A stretch of 64,000 nucleotides of DNA from Pseudooceanicola marinus (GCF_002786295.1 NZ_PGTC01000015.1:64501-128500), one strand, 5' to 3'; shown: positions 53,734 through 63,272, counted from the stretch's first letter. The notes: generated by a model not told the origin, from the letters alone. Numbers and translations: made by a program.

Positions 53734-55785
53734 ATGCTTGGACAGATCATCTTCGACCCGCTTCTGCCCTGGGCCGTCTGGGCCGTTCTGGCCGCGCTGA
53801 CGGTCGCGGGCATGGTCCTGGCGGTCTGGCGCGGGCTGGCCGGCTGGGCCTGGCGCGGCGCGGCGGCGGCGGCGGTGCTGGCGGCGCTCGCCGGTCCCTC
53901 GCTGCGGCAGGAGGATCGCAGCCCACTGTCGGACATCGTGTTGCTGGTCGAGGATCGCTCCGCCTCGCAACGCCTGGGCGACCGCGCGGCGCAGACGGAA
54001 CAGGCCGCCGAAACCCTGGCCGCCCGCATCGCCGCGCGCGACAATACCGAGCTGCGCCGGATCGAGGTCGGCGATGGCGAGGGTGACAGCGGCACCCTGC
54101 TGATGACCGCCCTCAGCGAGGCCCTGGCGGAGGAGCCACGCGGGCGCATCGCCGGGGTGATCCTGCTGTCCGACGGGCGCGTCCATGACATCGACCAGCT
54201 GCCCGGCCTGCCCGCGCCGATGCACCTGCTGCTGTCCGGCACGCCCGAGGACTGGGACCGCCGGCTGGTGGTCAGCAATGCCCCGGCCTTCGGCATCCTG
54301 GGAGAAGAGGTCCTGCTGACCCTGCGGATCGAGGACGAGGGCGCCGTGCCCGAGGATCTGGGTGAGGTGGCCGAGCTGGCCATTTCCGTCGATGGCGGCC
54401 CGCCGCAAAGCTACGGTCTGCCCGTCGGCGAGGAGGTCGAGATCCCGATCGTGCTGCCGCACGGGGGGCGCAACGTCATCCGCTTCACCACGCCGGAACA
54501 GGACGGTGAGCTGACCGACCGCAACAACTCCGCCATCGTGCAGATGAACGGTGTGCGCGACCGGCTGTCGGTCCTGCTGGTCTCCGGTGAGCCGCACCCG
54601 GGGGGGCGCACCTGGCGCAACCTGCTGAAATCCGACAGTTCCGTCGACCTGGTGCATTTCACCATCCTGCGCCCCCCGTCGAAACAGGACGGCGTGCCGG
54701 TGTCGGAACTGTCGCTGATCGCCTTCCCCACGCGGGAGCTGTTCATGGACAAGATCGAGGATTTCGACCTCATCATCTTCGATCGCTACAAACGGCGGGG
54801 CATCCTGCCGGCGCTCTACCTCGACAACATCCGCAACTACGTGGAAACGGGCGGCGCGGTGCTGATCGCCGCCGGGCCCGATTTCGCCTCGGCCGAGTCG
54901 CTCTACCGTTCGCCCCTGGCCGAGGTGCTGCCGGGCCGGCCCACGGCGCGGGTGGTGGAAGAGGGCTATCGTCCCGCCGTCACCGAGCTGGGCCACCGCC
55001 ACCCGGTCACCGCCGGGCTGGAGGAGGCCTGGGACGGCGACTGGGGCCGCTGGATGCGTCAGGTCGAGCTGATCCCGGAACGCGGCCAGGTGGTGATGTC
55101 GGGCGCGGGCGACCGGCCTCTGCTGATCCTTGACCGTGTAGGCGAGGGCCGCGTGGCGCAACTGGCCTCCGACCAACCCTGGCTGTGGAATCGCGGCTTC
55201 GAAGGGGGTGGGCCGCAGCTGGAGCTGCTGCGCCGCCTGGCCCACTGGATGATGAAGGAACCCGAGCTGGAGGAAGAGGCCCTGACCGCCGAGGCCCAGG
55301 GGCAGCGCATGGTGATCACCCGCCGGTCGCTGTCGGACAGCGTGGGTGGCGTCACCGTGATTGCGCCCGACGGCACCGAGACGGAGCTGGCGCTGGAGGA
55401 GGTCTCGCCCGGGCGCTTCCAAGCCCAGTTCGAGGGCCCCGAGATCGGTCTTTACCGGCTGACCTCCGGCGATCTGAGCTCGGTCATCGGTCTCGGTCCT
55501 GCCGCGCCCCGCGAGTTCGAGGAGACGATTGCCAGCGGCGACGTGATGGCCGAGGCGGTGGAGGCCACGCGCGGCGGGGTGCGCAATTTGTCTGACGGTT
55601 TGCCGGGCCTGCGCGATGTGCGTCCCGGGCGTCCGGCGGCGGGGCGCGGCTGGATCGGCCTGACCCCGCGCGAGGCCTATGAGACCCGCTCGGTTCGCCA
55701 GATCCCGCTTCTGCCGCCCTGGCTGGTCCTGCTGCTGTCGGCCGGGCTGATCCTGGCAGGCTGGCTGCGCGAGGGGCGCCGCTGA
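53734..55785 (+). CDS. membrane protein with VWA-like and glutamine-amidotransferase-like regions
   Basis: A 683-residue protein. Two transmembrane helices open the protein (about 10-60), followed by a VWA-like region with MIDAS-like DRSAS (VLLVEDRSASQRLGDR). Around 285-470 the pattern VLLVSGEPHPGGRTWRNLL and FDLIIFDRYKRRGILPALYL resembles the class I glutamine-amidotransferase-like fold, but I see no catalytic Cys-His pair. A transmembrane helix lies near the C-terminus (LPPWLVLLLSAGLILAGWL). It is the last gene of the MoxR operon. Function is unknown. Confidence 0.82.
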   Translation: MLGQIIFDPLLPWAVWAVLAALTVAGMVLAVWRGLAGWAWRGAAAAAVLAALAGPSLRQEDRSPLSDIVLLVEDRSASQRLGDRAAQTEQAAETLAARIAARDNTELRRIEVGDGEGDSGTLLMTALSEALAEEPRGRIAGVILLSDGRVHDIDQLPGLPAPMHLLLSGTPEDWDRRLVVSNAPAFGILGEEVLLTLRIEDEGAVPEDLGEVAELAISVDGGPPQSYGLPVGEEVEIPIVLPHGGRNVIRFTTPEQDGELTDRNNSAIVQMNGVRDRLSVLLVSGEPHPGGRTWRNLLKSDSSVDLVHFTILRPPSKQDGVPVSELSLIAFPTRELFMDKIEDFDLIIFDRYKRRGILPALYLDNIRNYVETGGAVLIAAGPDFASAESLYRSPLAEVLPGRPTARVVEEGYRPAVTELGHRHPVTAGLEEAWDGDWGRWMRQVELIPERGQVVMSGAGDRPLLILDRVGEGRVAQLASDQPWLWNRGFEGGGPQLELLRRLAHWMMKEPELEEEALTAEAQGQRMVITRRSLSDSVGGVTVIAPDGTETELALEEVSPGRFQAQFEGPEIGLYRLTSGDLSSVIGLGPAAPREFEETIASGDVMAEAVEATRGGVRNLSDGLPGLRDVRPGRPAAGRGWIGLTPREAYETRSVRQIPLLPPWLVLLLSAGLILAGWLREGRR

Positions 55786-55812
55786 GGGCCCCTTCCTCTC
55801 AGCCCCCTCTGC

Positions 55813-56802
55813 TTAGACTCCTGCGGCGATCCGGCAGGCCAGCCACAGCCGCGCCTTGCGCGCGCTCAGCTCATCACAGGGCAGCACGCCAAGCGCGGTG
55901 ATCTCGGCCATGCAGCCGGGGTAGTCGTAATCCGGTCCCAGCCGTCCCGACAGGGTCGACGACGTCACCGCCATCGGCACGCCCGCTTCGCGCAGCACGG
56001 CGATCTCCGGCATCCAGTCGGGCGGCACCTGGCCGCGCCCCAGCCCGTCCAGCACCAGCCCGCGCGCTCCGCTGTCCACGGCGGCGCGCAGCAGCCGCGG
56101 CGAGGCCTCCATCGCGGCGGGCAGGATGTCGACCCGGGGCAGGGGGCCGGTGAGGTCGGGGAAGCGATCCGGCAGGCGCGCCGGGCGGCGCATGTCGACG
56201 AAGGCGCCGTCGACCAGGCCAAGCGCCCCGTGCCCGGGCGACTCGAACCCGCGCAGCCGGTGCGAACTGACCTTGCGCACATGCAGGGCCTCATGGACCT
56301 CCTGGTCGAAGACGAGCAGCGCGCCTGCGCCCCGTGCCGCCGGGTGCGCCGCCACGGTGATCGCATCGCGGATGTTCGGTCCCGCGTCCGAGCCGAGCGC
56401 ATAGGGCACCCGCTGCGCCCCGGTCAGCACCAGCCCGGCGCCGGGCAGATCGCAGATCATGTCGAGAAGGAAGGCGCTGTCTTCCAGCGTATCGGTGCCC
56501 TGCGACACGACCACGCCCGCCGCGCCCTCGGCCACCGCCCGCTGCGCCGCATCGCGTACCGCGAAAAGATCCTCGAAGGTCAGCGCGTTGGAGGCCTTCT
56601 GCGCCAGGGTCTCGACCTCCAGCGTGACAGGGGTGTCGAGGCCGAGCGCCGCGATCAGCGCCTCGCCCGTCATGGCCCCGGCCCGCGCCCGCCCGCTGTC
56701 GCTGCGGATCGAGGCGATGGTGCCGCCAAGGGCGATCAGGGTGATCTTGGGTTGCGTGCCGGTCTGGGGGGCGTCGGTCATGAGGGCCTCGCTGCGGGTC
56801 AT
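55813..56802 (-). CDS. L-asparaginase family protein
   Basis: A 329-residue asparaginase-type enzyme. The first catalytic Thr lies in ITLIALGGTIASIRSDSG and the second in VVVSQGTDTLEDSAFLLDM (the Thr-Asp pair). It hydrolyses asparagine to aspartate and ammonia. There is no signal peptide, so this is probably a cytoplasmic enzyme despite the type II-like motifs. Start ATG 56802 has GAAAGGGC upstream; ATG 56781 (MTDAPQ) is an alternative. It is convergent with the end of the MoxR operon. Confidence 0.88.
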   Translation of the reverse strand: MTRSEALMTDAPQTGTQPKITLIALGGTIASIRSDSGRARAGAMTGEALIAALGLDTPVTLEVETLAQKASNALTFEDLFAVRDAAQRAVAEGAAGVVVSQGTDTLEDSAFLLDMICDLPGAGLVLTGAQRVPYALGSDAGPNIRDAITVAAHPAARGAGALLVFDQEVHEALHVRKVSSHRLRGFESPGHGALGLVDGAFVDMRRPARLPDRFPDLTGPLPRVDILPAAMEASPRLLRAAVDSGARGLVLDGLGRGQVPPDWMPEIAVLREAGVPMAVTSSTLSGRLGPDYDYPGCMAEITALGVLPCDELSARKARLWLACRIAAGV

Positions 56803-57467
56803 CCAGCCCTTTCGATAGCCTGCCCGCCCCGTCTTGCCCAGAGGCGGGTGCGGCGGCGGCCATGGCAGAGTAAGAAACTCTGGTCGCCGTGCAGGGCATC
56901 ATCCGCAGCCCCTTGCGCCCGCCCCCGGGCAGGGGCGGCATGTGGCGTTCGACCCAAACTCGATCCGGTTGGCAATGCGCGGATGCCGGGGCGAGACCAT
57001 GTTGTCCTGGGAGACTAAAGGCGCAGCTCGGGGTCGTCATGGGTGCGCAGGTCTGCATCCGTGTGTCCGAGGTCCAGGGGCCGGCCTCGTCGGGACGGTT
57101 GCGGCTGTAGATGCGCATGTTGGTGACATTCGCGCGCATCAGGCCGAAGGTGATCGACAGGCTCGACTGGCCGCCGCCGACAATCGCCACGCTCAGCACC
57201 GGCTGGCCCTTGTACTGGCGCGGCGTGACCCAGGGTCTGCGGCGAGAGGACAGCGCATCCAGCGGGGCTGACCTAAACACTCCTGACCAGGACGTTTGAC
57301 GCCCCGCGCAGGGACGCCGCACGGTCGGACCCTATTTCCCGGTTGCTACGGCCTTTGCCTGTCAGATTTCCACGTTGCGACCCGCCGGTAAGCGCCCTTG
57401 GCGCGCTTCGCCAGTGGAGCAAAGAAAACCGCGCCCCTGTCCGCCGCCCTGCCCGTTTCGTGACCGG
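56803..57467. other. 665-base stretch with a degraded flavoprotein gene
   Basis: No intact gene. The middle (57050-57232, minus strand) keeps the N-terminal nucleotide-binding part of a flavoprotein, listed separately. The parts on either side have only short frames with no family resemblance. This should include the asparaginase promoter near 56803. Confidence 0.55.
57050..57232 (-). pseudogene. remnant of an FAD-dependent (SidA/IucD or FMO-like) monooxygenase
   Basis: On the minus strand about 60 residues read as the start of a flavoprotein: YKGQPVLSVAIVGGGQSSLS then ITFGLMRANVTNMRIYSRNR and PDEAGPW. GGGQSS is the FAD-binding loop and the downstream strand fits the Rossmann fold of SidA/flavin monooxygenase-like proteins. 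After RMQT the resemblance ends in this frame; other frames show stops and no continuation of the family. Intact members have over 350 residues. I read this as a truncated, decaying gene. Confidence 0.6.
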
Positions 57468-58205
57468 TCAGGCCGCGCTGTCGGGCCCGCTCGGTGCCTC
57501 TGCCGGGTCCATGTCGCGGGTCAGCAACAGCTCGCGCGACTGCGAGGCGAACTCGCGCCGCCACAGGATCGCGCAGGTGGTCAGGGTCGCGGCCAGCAGG
57601 CCCCAGGGGCCGAGGAACCAGCCGGCGGCCGCCATGGCGAAATAGATCGACCGCAGCCCCCGGTTGAAACTGCGCGCAGCGAAGATGTTGATCTGCGCCG
57701 CCTTCTGCGCCCGGGGCATGGCGCGCGGGTCGGTCGGATCGTTCGGGATCGCGCCCATCAACACGCCGCAATAGCCGAACAGGCGGTTGGCCCAGACGAA
57801 CTTCAGGAAGGCGTTGACCATGAACAGCAGCACCAGGATCAGCTTGATTTCCCAGAAGACTTCGGAGCTGCGGTCGATCACGCCCAGGTCGCTGACGACC
57901 CCGCGCAGCTGGTCGGAGTTGCCCAGCAGGGCCAGGGTGCCGCCGATGGCGATCAGCGTGGAGGAGGCGAAGAACGAGCTGTTGGCGCGCAGCATGCCCA
58001 GGATCTGGCTGTCGACGATGCGGTTGCCGCGTTCGATCGCCATGCGCAGCCATTCGCGGCGGTTCTCGGCCATCAGGATCGACACCGAGGGGCGCGGGCC
58101 CGGGTGTTCGATCCGCCAGCCGATGCCCAGCCAGCCGGCCAGGATCAACGCCACGGCGGCGGCGTCGGCGGTGGAAAACAGGGTCAGGACATCGCTCATC
58201 GTCAT
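57468..58205 (-). CDS. DUF599 family membrane protein
   Basis: A 245-residue protein with about four transmembrane segments (near 8-28, 82-100, 120-140 and 190-220). The DUF599 core reads RREWLRMAIERGNRIVDSQI, RANSSFFASSTLIAIGGTLA and FNRGLRSIYFAMAAAGWFLG. Function is unknown. Start MTMSDV at 58205; an internal start at 58199 (MSDVL) is equally possible. It is divergent from the glycolate oxidase operon. Confidence 0.85.
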   Translation of the reverse strand: MTMSDVLTLFSTADAAAVALILAGWLGIGWRIEHPGPRPSVSILMAENRREWLRMAIERGNRIVDSQILGMLRANSSFFASSTLIAIGGTLALLGNSDQLRGVVSDLGVIDRSSEVFWEIKLILVLLFMVNAFLKFVWANRLFGYCGVLMGAIPNDPTDPRAMPRAQKAAQINIFAARSFNRGLRSIYFAMAAAGWFLGPWGLLAATLTTCAILWRREFASQSRELLLTRDMDPAEAPSGPDSAA

Positions 58206-58343
58206 GTCGCTACCTAGCCGCGGGACGCGGCGTCTGGCTATCGAAAAATGGTGCTGGATACTTGCGGGAAAAAATTGGTTCAAAAATCTTACCAATCCTG
58301 ATATTCCCGGGTCAGCGATCCGCGGACCAAGGGGAGGAGAGCC

Positions 58344-59798
58344 ATGCAGATGCCAGCGCCCGATGCGGCGGTCCTGTCGAAGAAGCCCGCGCTGGTGGCG
58401 CGCCTGCGCAAGGTGCTGCCCGCGGGGGCCGTCATCGACGATCCGGCCGAGACCCGCGCCTATGAATGCGACGCCCTGACGGCCTACCGCTGTCCGCCCC
58501 TCTGTGCCGTGCTGCCCAGCTCGACCGAGGAAGTCGCGGCGGTGCTGAAGATCTGTCACGAGATGGGGGTTCCGGTGGTGCCGCGCGGGGCGGGCACCTC
58601 GCTGGCGGGCGGGGCCCTGCCAACGGCGGATTCGGTGATCCTGGGCGTGGCGCGGATGAACGCGGTGCTGGAAACCGATTATGCCAACCGGTTCATCCGT
58701 GTGCAGACCGGGCGCACCAACCTGTCGGTCTCCGGCGCGGTGGAGGCCGACGGGTTCTTCTACGCCCCCGACCCCTCCAGTCAGCTGGCCTGTGCCATCG
58801 CCGGCAACATCGCGATGAACTCCGGGGGCGCGCATTGCCTGAAATACGGGGTGACGACGAACAACCTGCTGGGCGTCACGATGGTCACCATGGAGGGCGA
58901 GGTGATCGAACTGGGCGGCGCGCATCTGGACGCCGCCGGGCTGGACCTGCTGGGCCTGGTTTGCGGCTCCGAGGGTCAGTTGGGCGTGGTGACCGAGGCG
59001 ACCCTGCGGATCATCGCCAAGCCCGAGGGCGCGCGGCCCGTGCTGATCGGCTACGACAGCCTGGAGGTCGCGGGGCAGTGCGTGTCCGACATTATCGAGG
59101 CGGGCGTGCTGCCCGTGGCGATCGAGTTCATGGACCGCCCCTGCATCCGCGCCACCGACGCCTTCTCCGGCGCGGGCTACCCCGATTGCGAGGCCTTGCT
59201 GATCGTCGAGGTCGAGGGATCGGAGGCCGAGATCGCCGAGCAGTTGGAGATCATCACCGCCATCGCCCGCCGCCACGATCCGGTGGAGCTGCGCGAAAGC
59301 GGCTCGGCCGAGGAAAGCGCGCGGATTTGGCTGGGGCGCAAGTCTGCATTTGGCGCTATGGGGCAGATCAACGATTACATGTGCCTCGACGGGACGATCC
59401 CGGTGACGGAGCTGCCGCGCGTGCTGGCCCGCATCGAGGCGCTGAGCGCCGAGTACGGGCTGGACGTGGCCAACGTGTTCCACGCCGGCGACGGCAACAT
59501 GCATCCCCTGATCCTGTTCAACGCCAATGAGGAGGGCCAGCTGGAGCTGTGCGAGGCGCTTGGCGCCGAGATCCTGAAACTCTGCGTCGAGGTGGGCGGC
59601 TGCCTGACCGGCGAACATGGGGTTGGCATCGAGAAGCGCGACCTGATGGGTCACCAGTACCGGCCCGCCGACCTGGAGGCGCAGATGCGGGTGAAGGATG
59701 TGTTTGACGGCCAATGGCTGCTGAACCCGGCCAAGGTGTTCCCGCTGGAGGTCTCGGCCTCGCGCCGGGCAGGGGGCCTTGCCCCCCGGGTCGCCTGA
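58344..59798 (+). CDS. glcD: glycolate oxidase subunit GlcD (FAD-linked)
   Basis: A 484-residue FAD-binding oxidase. The PP-loop reads VPRGAGTSLAGGALP and SSQLACAIAGNIAMNSGGAH is the FAD-pyrophosphate region; near the C-terminus VFHAGDGNMHPLILFN and GCLTGEHGVGIEKRDLM are the GlcD-type substrate motifs. GlcD forms the catalytic part of glycolate oxidase with GlcE and GlcF, making glyoxylate and feeding electrons to quinone. The last 15 residues (SASRRAGGLAPRVA) are an extra tail encoded by a repeat element. Confidence 0.95.
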   Translation: MQMPAPDAAVLSKKPALVARLRKVLPAGAVIDDPAETRAYECDALTAYRCPPLCAVLPSSTEEVAAVLKICHEMGVPVVPRGAGTSLAGGALPTADSVILGVARMNAVLETDYANRFIRVQTGRTNLSVSGAVEADGFFYAPDPSSQLACAIAGNIAMNSGGAHCLKYGVTTNNLLGVTMVTMEGEVIELGGAHLDAAGLDLLGLVCGSEGQLGVVTEATLRIIAKPEGARPVLIGYDSLEVAGQCVSDIIEAGVLPVAIEFMDRPCIRATDAFSGAGYPDCEALLIVEVEGSEAEIAEQLEIITAIARRHDPVELRESGSAEESARIWLGRKSAFGAMGQINDYMCLDGTIPVTELPRVLARIEALSAEYGLDVANVFHAGDGNMHPLILFNANEEGQLELCEALGAEILKLCVEVGGCLTGEHGVGIEKRDLMGHQYRPADLEAQMRVKDVFDGQWLLNPAKVFPLEVSASRRAGGLAPRVA

Positions 59799-59840
59799 CG
59801 GCGCCCCTCCCCCCAGAGTATTTGGAGCTTTCGGATGATG
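59769..59840 (+). repeat. intergenic repeat, copy H, forming the glcD-glcE junction
   Basis: Modules: hairpin AGGGGGCCTTGCCCCCC (59771-59787), then GGGTCGCCTGACGGCGCC, the core CCCCCCAGAGTATTT (59809-59823), then GGAGCTTTCGGATGATGAG. Order and spacing match the copy at 17342-17402. It contains the last codons and stop of glcD, the GGAG ribosome site of glcE and its ATG start. Confidence 0.78.
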
Positions 59841-60965
59841 AGACCCGGGACAGAGACCGAGCTGGCTGAGCTGTTGCAGGCCGCGCGCGCGCCGCTGGCG
59901 GTGCGGGGCGGGGGCACGCGGGGCGTGGCGCTGGCGGGCGAGGGGCTGGAGACAGGCGGGCTGTCGGGTGTGCGGCTTTACGAGCCGGGCGCGCTGACCC
60001 TGGTGGTGGGGGCGGGGACGCCCCTGGCCGAGGTTGAGGCGCTGCTGGCCGAAAAGGGGCAGCGCCTGGCCTTCGAGCCGATGGATCACCGCGCGCTTCT
60101 GGGCACCGGGGGGGAACCGACCATCGGTGGCGTGGTGGCCGCCAATGTCTCGGGCCCCCGCCGGGTGCAGGTCGGCGCCTGCCGCGATCACCTGCTGGGG
60201 GTGCGATTTGTCTCCGGCGCCGGTGAGGTGGTGTCGAACGGCGGGCGGGTGATGAAGAACGTCACCGGCTATGACCTGGTGAAGCTGATGGCGGGCAGCT
60301 GGGGGACGCTGGGCGTTTTGACCGAGGTCAGCCTGAAGGTGCTGGCCCGACCCCAGGCGGAGGCGACGCTGGTCCGGTCGGGGCAGGGTGTGGCGCAGGC
60401 CGTCACCGACATGTGCCGCGCCATGGGCACCCCCTATGACGTCAGCGGCGCCGGTTGGGCCGGGGGCGAGACGCGGTTGCGGGTCGAAGGGTTGGCCGGA
60501 TCGGTCGCCTATCGCGCCGGGGCCCTGAACGCGGCGCTTGGCGGCGGCTGGGACGTGGTCGAGGGCGCCGAGAGCGCAGCGCTGTGGCAGGGCTTGCGCG
60601 ACGCGGCGCCCTTCGTCGGGCAACCGGGCGCGGTGTGGAAGCTGTCGGTGAAACCCACCGAGGCGCCGGGGCTGCTGGGGCGGCTGAAGGCTGTGGGGTT
60701 GGATCACGAGGCGCTGCTGGACTGGTCCGGCGGGTTGATCTGGCTGCGCGTGCCGGAAGAGGGCGACGCGGGCGCCGCCGCGATCCGCGCCGAATGCGCC
60801 ACGCGGGGCGGTCATGCCACGCTGATCCGCGCAGGTGAGGCCCTGCGCGCCCGGGTGCCGATGTTCCAGCCGCGCCCGGCGCCGATTGCCCGGCTGGAAG
60901 CCGGCCTGCGGGCGAAGTTCGACCCCAGGGGCCTCCTCAATCCCGGCCTGATGGAAGGGGCCTGA
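59835..60965 (+). CDS. glcE: glycolate oxidase subunit GlcE
   Basis: A 376-residue FAD-binding subunit, shorter than GlcD: PLAVRGGGTRGVALAGEG is the N-terminal PP-loop and GGVVAANVSGPRRVQVGACR followed by NGGRVMKNVTGYDLVKLMAG the FAD-binding core. GlcE has no catalytic base of its own and supports GlcD. ATG 59835 is preceded by GGAG, which belongs to the repeat at the junction. The next gene, glcF, begins two bases after its stop. Confidence 0.93.
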   Translation: MMRPGTETELAELLQAARAPLAVRGGGTRGVALAGEGLETGGLSGVRLYEPGALTLVVGAGTPLAEVEALLAEKGQRLAFEPMDHRALLGTGGEPTIGGVVAANVSGPRRVQVGACRDHLLGVRFVSGAGEVVSNGGRVMKNVTGYDLVKLMAGSWGTLGVLTEVSLKVLARPQAEATLVRSGQGVAQAVTDMCRAMGTPYDVSGAGWAGGETRLRVEGLAGSVAYRAGALNAALGGGWDVVEGAESAALWQGLRDAAPFVGQPGAVWKLSVKPTEAPGLLGRLKAVGLDHEALLDWSGGLIWLRVPEEGDAGAAAIRAECATRGGHATLIRAGEALRARVPMFQPRPAPIARLEAGLRAKFDPRGLLNPGLMEGA

Positions 60966-60966
60966 C

Positions 60967-62337
60967 ATGCAGACCAACTTCACCCCCGCACAGCTGGAAG
61001 ACCCCGGCACCGCCACCGCCAACAAGATCCTGCGCGCCTGCGTGCATTGCGGGTTCTGCACCGCCACCTGTCCCACCTACCAGGTGCTGGGCGACGAGCT
61101 GGACAGCCCCCGGGGCCGCATCTACCTGATCAAGGACATGCTGGAGAACGAGCGGGTGCCGGACGCAAAGACGGTCAAGCATATCGACCGGTGCCTGTCC
61201 TGCCTGGCCTGCATGACCACCTGCCCCTCGGGCGTGCATTACATGCACCTGTTGGACCATGCCCGCGCCTATATCGAGACGCATTACCGGCGCCCCTGGC
61301 ATGACCGCGCCTTGCGGGCCCTGCTGGCGCGGATCCTGCCCTATCCGGGGCGCTTCCGCCTGGCGATGATGGGGGCCAAGATCGCTCGGCCCTTCCGCCG
61401 GCTGATCCCCGACGCCCGCCTGCGCGCCATGCTGGAGATGGCACCGAAACACCTGCCGCCCGTCTCGCCCAATGACCGGCCGCAGACCTTCGCACCCGCC
61501 GCCCCGCGCCGGATGCGTGTTGCGCTGATGACCGGCTGTGCGCAGCGCGCGTTGAACACCGACATCAACGATGCCACCATCCGCCTGCTGCGCCGCCTGG
61601 GCGTCGAGGTGGTGGTCGCCAAGGACGCCGGCTGCTGCGGCGCGCTGACCCATCACATGGGGCGCGAAGATGACAGCCACGCCGCCGCCGAGGCCAATAT
61701 CCGCGCCTGGGAGGCGGAAATCGACGGGGAGGGCCTGGACGCCATCGTCATCAACACCTCCGGCTGCGGCACCACGGTGAAGGATTACGGCCACATGTTT
61801 CGGGACAGCGACATCGCGGGCCCGGCGGAGACGGTCGCGGGCCTTGCGATGGACATCACCGAGCTGCTGGCGAAGCTGGATCTGCCCGAGGTCGCCCCTG
61901 ATCACCCCGCCCGGGGGATGCGCGTCGCCTATCACGCGGCCTGCTCCCTGCAACACGGCCAGAAGGTGACCGACCCGCCCAAGGCACTGCTGAAGGCCGC
62001 CGGCTTCGAGGTGCTTCTGCCGGCCGACGCGCATCTGTGCTGCGGCTCCGCGGGCACCTACAACCTGATGCAGCCCGAGATCTCGGGCCAGCTGAAGACG
62101 CGCAAGGTGGCCACGCTGGAGGCGCTGCGGCCAGAGGTCATCGCCGCTGGCAATATCGGCTGCATGATGCAGATCGGATCGGGGACGGGGGTGCCGGTGG
62201 TGCATTCGGTGGAATTGCTGGACTGGGCCACGGGCGGGCCGGTGCCGCCCGCGCTGTCGGGCGACCCGCTGCCGCAGCCCCGTTCGGTGTCCGGTGCGAT
62301 GCCCGGCGCGAGGCCAGTGCCGAACCTGCGCGATTAA
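60967..62337 (+). CDS. glcF: glycolate oxidase iron-sulfur subunit GlcF
   Basis: A 456-residue protein with two [4Fe-4S]-binding sites, CVHCGFCTATCPTY (near 25-38) and CLSCLACMTTCPSG (near 78-91). Two CCG-type domains follow, with GCCGALTHHMG and later LCCGSAGTYNLMQPEISGQL. GlcF passes electrons from GlcD to the quinone pool at the membrane. Operon glcDEF is complete; malate synthase (glcB) and a regulator are not in this window. Confidence 0.95.
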   Translation: MQTNFTPAQLEDPGTATANKILRACVHCGFCTATCPTYQVLGDELDSPRGRIYLIKDMLENERVPDAKTVKHIDRCLSCLACMTTCPSGVHYMHLLDHARAYIETHYRRPWHDRALRALLARILPYPGRFRLAMMGAKIARPFRRLIPDARLRAMLEMAPKHLPPVSPNDRPQTFAPAAPRRMRVALMTGCAQRALNTDINDATIRLLRRLGVEVVVAKDAGCCGALTHHMGREDDSHAAAEANIRAWEAEIDGEGLDAIVINTSGCGTTVKDYGHMFRDSDIAGPAETVAGLAMDITELLAKLDLPEVAPDHPARGMRVAYHAACSLQHGQKVTDPPKALLKAAGFEVLLPADAHLCCGSAGTYNLMQPEISGQLKTRKVATLEALRPEVIAAGNIGCMMQIGSGTGVPVVHSVELLDWATGGPVPPALSGDPLPQPRSVSGAMPGARPVPNLRD

Positions 62338-62405
62338 ATCCCGTCTTCGCCCAAATTTGGCCCGAAGCGGCAGGCAGTGTAGGGCGGCAAGACCCCGGAG
62401 ATCCA

Positions 62406-63272
62406 ATGCCCCGCCCCCACGCCCGTTTCCCGCGCCGATCGCGCCTTCGCTCAGCCCTGCTTGGCCTTTTGGCGCCCGTCCTGGTCAGTGGGCCGATGCT
62501 GGCGCAGCCTGACGATTCGGCATTGCAGCGGCTGGATACCGGCGACGCCGGCCGCGGCTGGGAGGCCGTGGGGCGGCTCGATATCGGCGGCAAGGGGTTC
62601 TGCACCGGGGCGCTGGTGGCACCCGACCTGGTGCTGACGGCGGCGCATTGCCTCTACCAACGCGGCAGCGGCGCGCGCATCGACCCCGGCCAGATCGAGT
62701 TCCTGGCGGGCATGCGCAACGGCCGCGCCAGCGCCTATCGGCAGGTGCGTCGCGCGGTGACCCATCCCGACTACGTCTACCAGGCCGCCGTCTCCGCCGA
62801 CCGGGTGCGCAACGACCTGGCCCTGCTGGAGCTGTACCAGCCCATCCGCAACACCACCGTCATCCCCTTCCAGACGGACATGCGGCCCGCCGCCGGGGAC
62901 AAGGTGGGCATCGTCTCCTATGCCCATGACCGGGCCGAGGCGCCATCGTTGCAGGAAATCTGCGGCGTGATCGCCCGGCAGAGCGGGGTTCTGGTCACGT
63001 CGTGCAACGTCGATTACGGCAGCTCCGGCGCGCCGATCTTCTCCTTCGCCAGTGGCGTGCCGCGCATCGTCTCGGTGGTTTCGGCCAAGGCCGAGGTGGA
63101 CGGCGGGCCGGTGGCCCTGGGCACCGAGCTGGAAACCCCGCTGTCGGTGCTGAAGGCCGAACTGGCCGCCGGCCAGGGCTACGGTCTGGAGCCCGCGCCG
63201 CGGGCCAACCGCGTGACCGTCGGCGGCGGGCGCGAGGATATCGGCGCGAAATTCATCCGCCCCGGGGACTGA
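62406..63272 (+). CDS. secreted trypsin-like serine protease (S1 family)
   Basis: A 288-residue S1 protease with a signal peptide (about 1-33, ending MLAQ). The catalytic triad is complete: H81 in LVLTAAHCLYQ, D137 in RVRNDLALLEL and S207 in VDYGSSGAPIFSF. The cysteine pairs around H81 (C66/C82) and S207 (C186/C200) fit small bacterial trypsins. It should act in the periplasm or outside the cell. No PDZ domain is seen, so it is not DegP-type. It stands alone after glcF. Confidence 0.88.
   Translation: MPRPHARFPRRSRLRSALLGLLAPVLVSGPMLAQPDDSALQRLDTGDAGRGWEAVGRLDIGGKGFCTGALVAPDLVLTAAHCLYQRGSGARIDPGQIEFLAGMRNGRASAYRQVRRAVTHPDYVYQAAVSADRVRNDLALLELYQPIRNTTVIPFQTDMRPAAGDKVGIVSYAHDRAEAPSLQEICGVIARQSGVLVTSCNVDYGSSGAPIFSFASGVPRIVSVVSAKAEVDGGPVALGTELETPLSVLKAELAAGQGYGLEPAPRANRVTVGGGREDIGAKFIRPGD

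Noticed and set aside
57468-61076. A 1202-residue minus-strand frame covering glcD and glcE
   Set aside because: Only its last 245 residues (DUF599) are real; the rest is the complement of glcD and glcE without domain signs.
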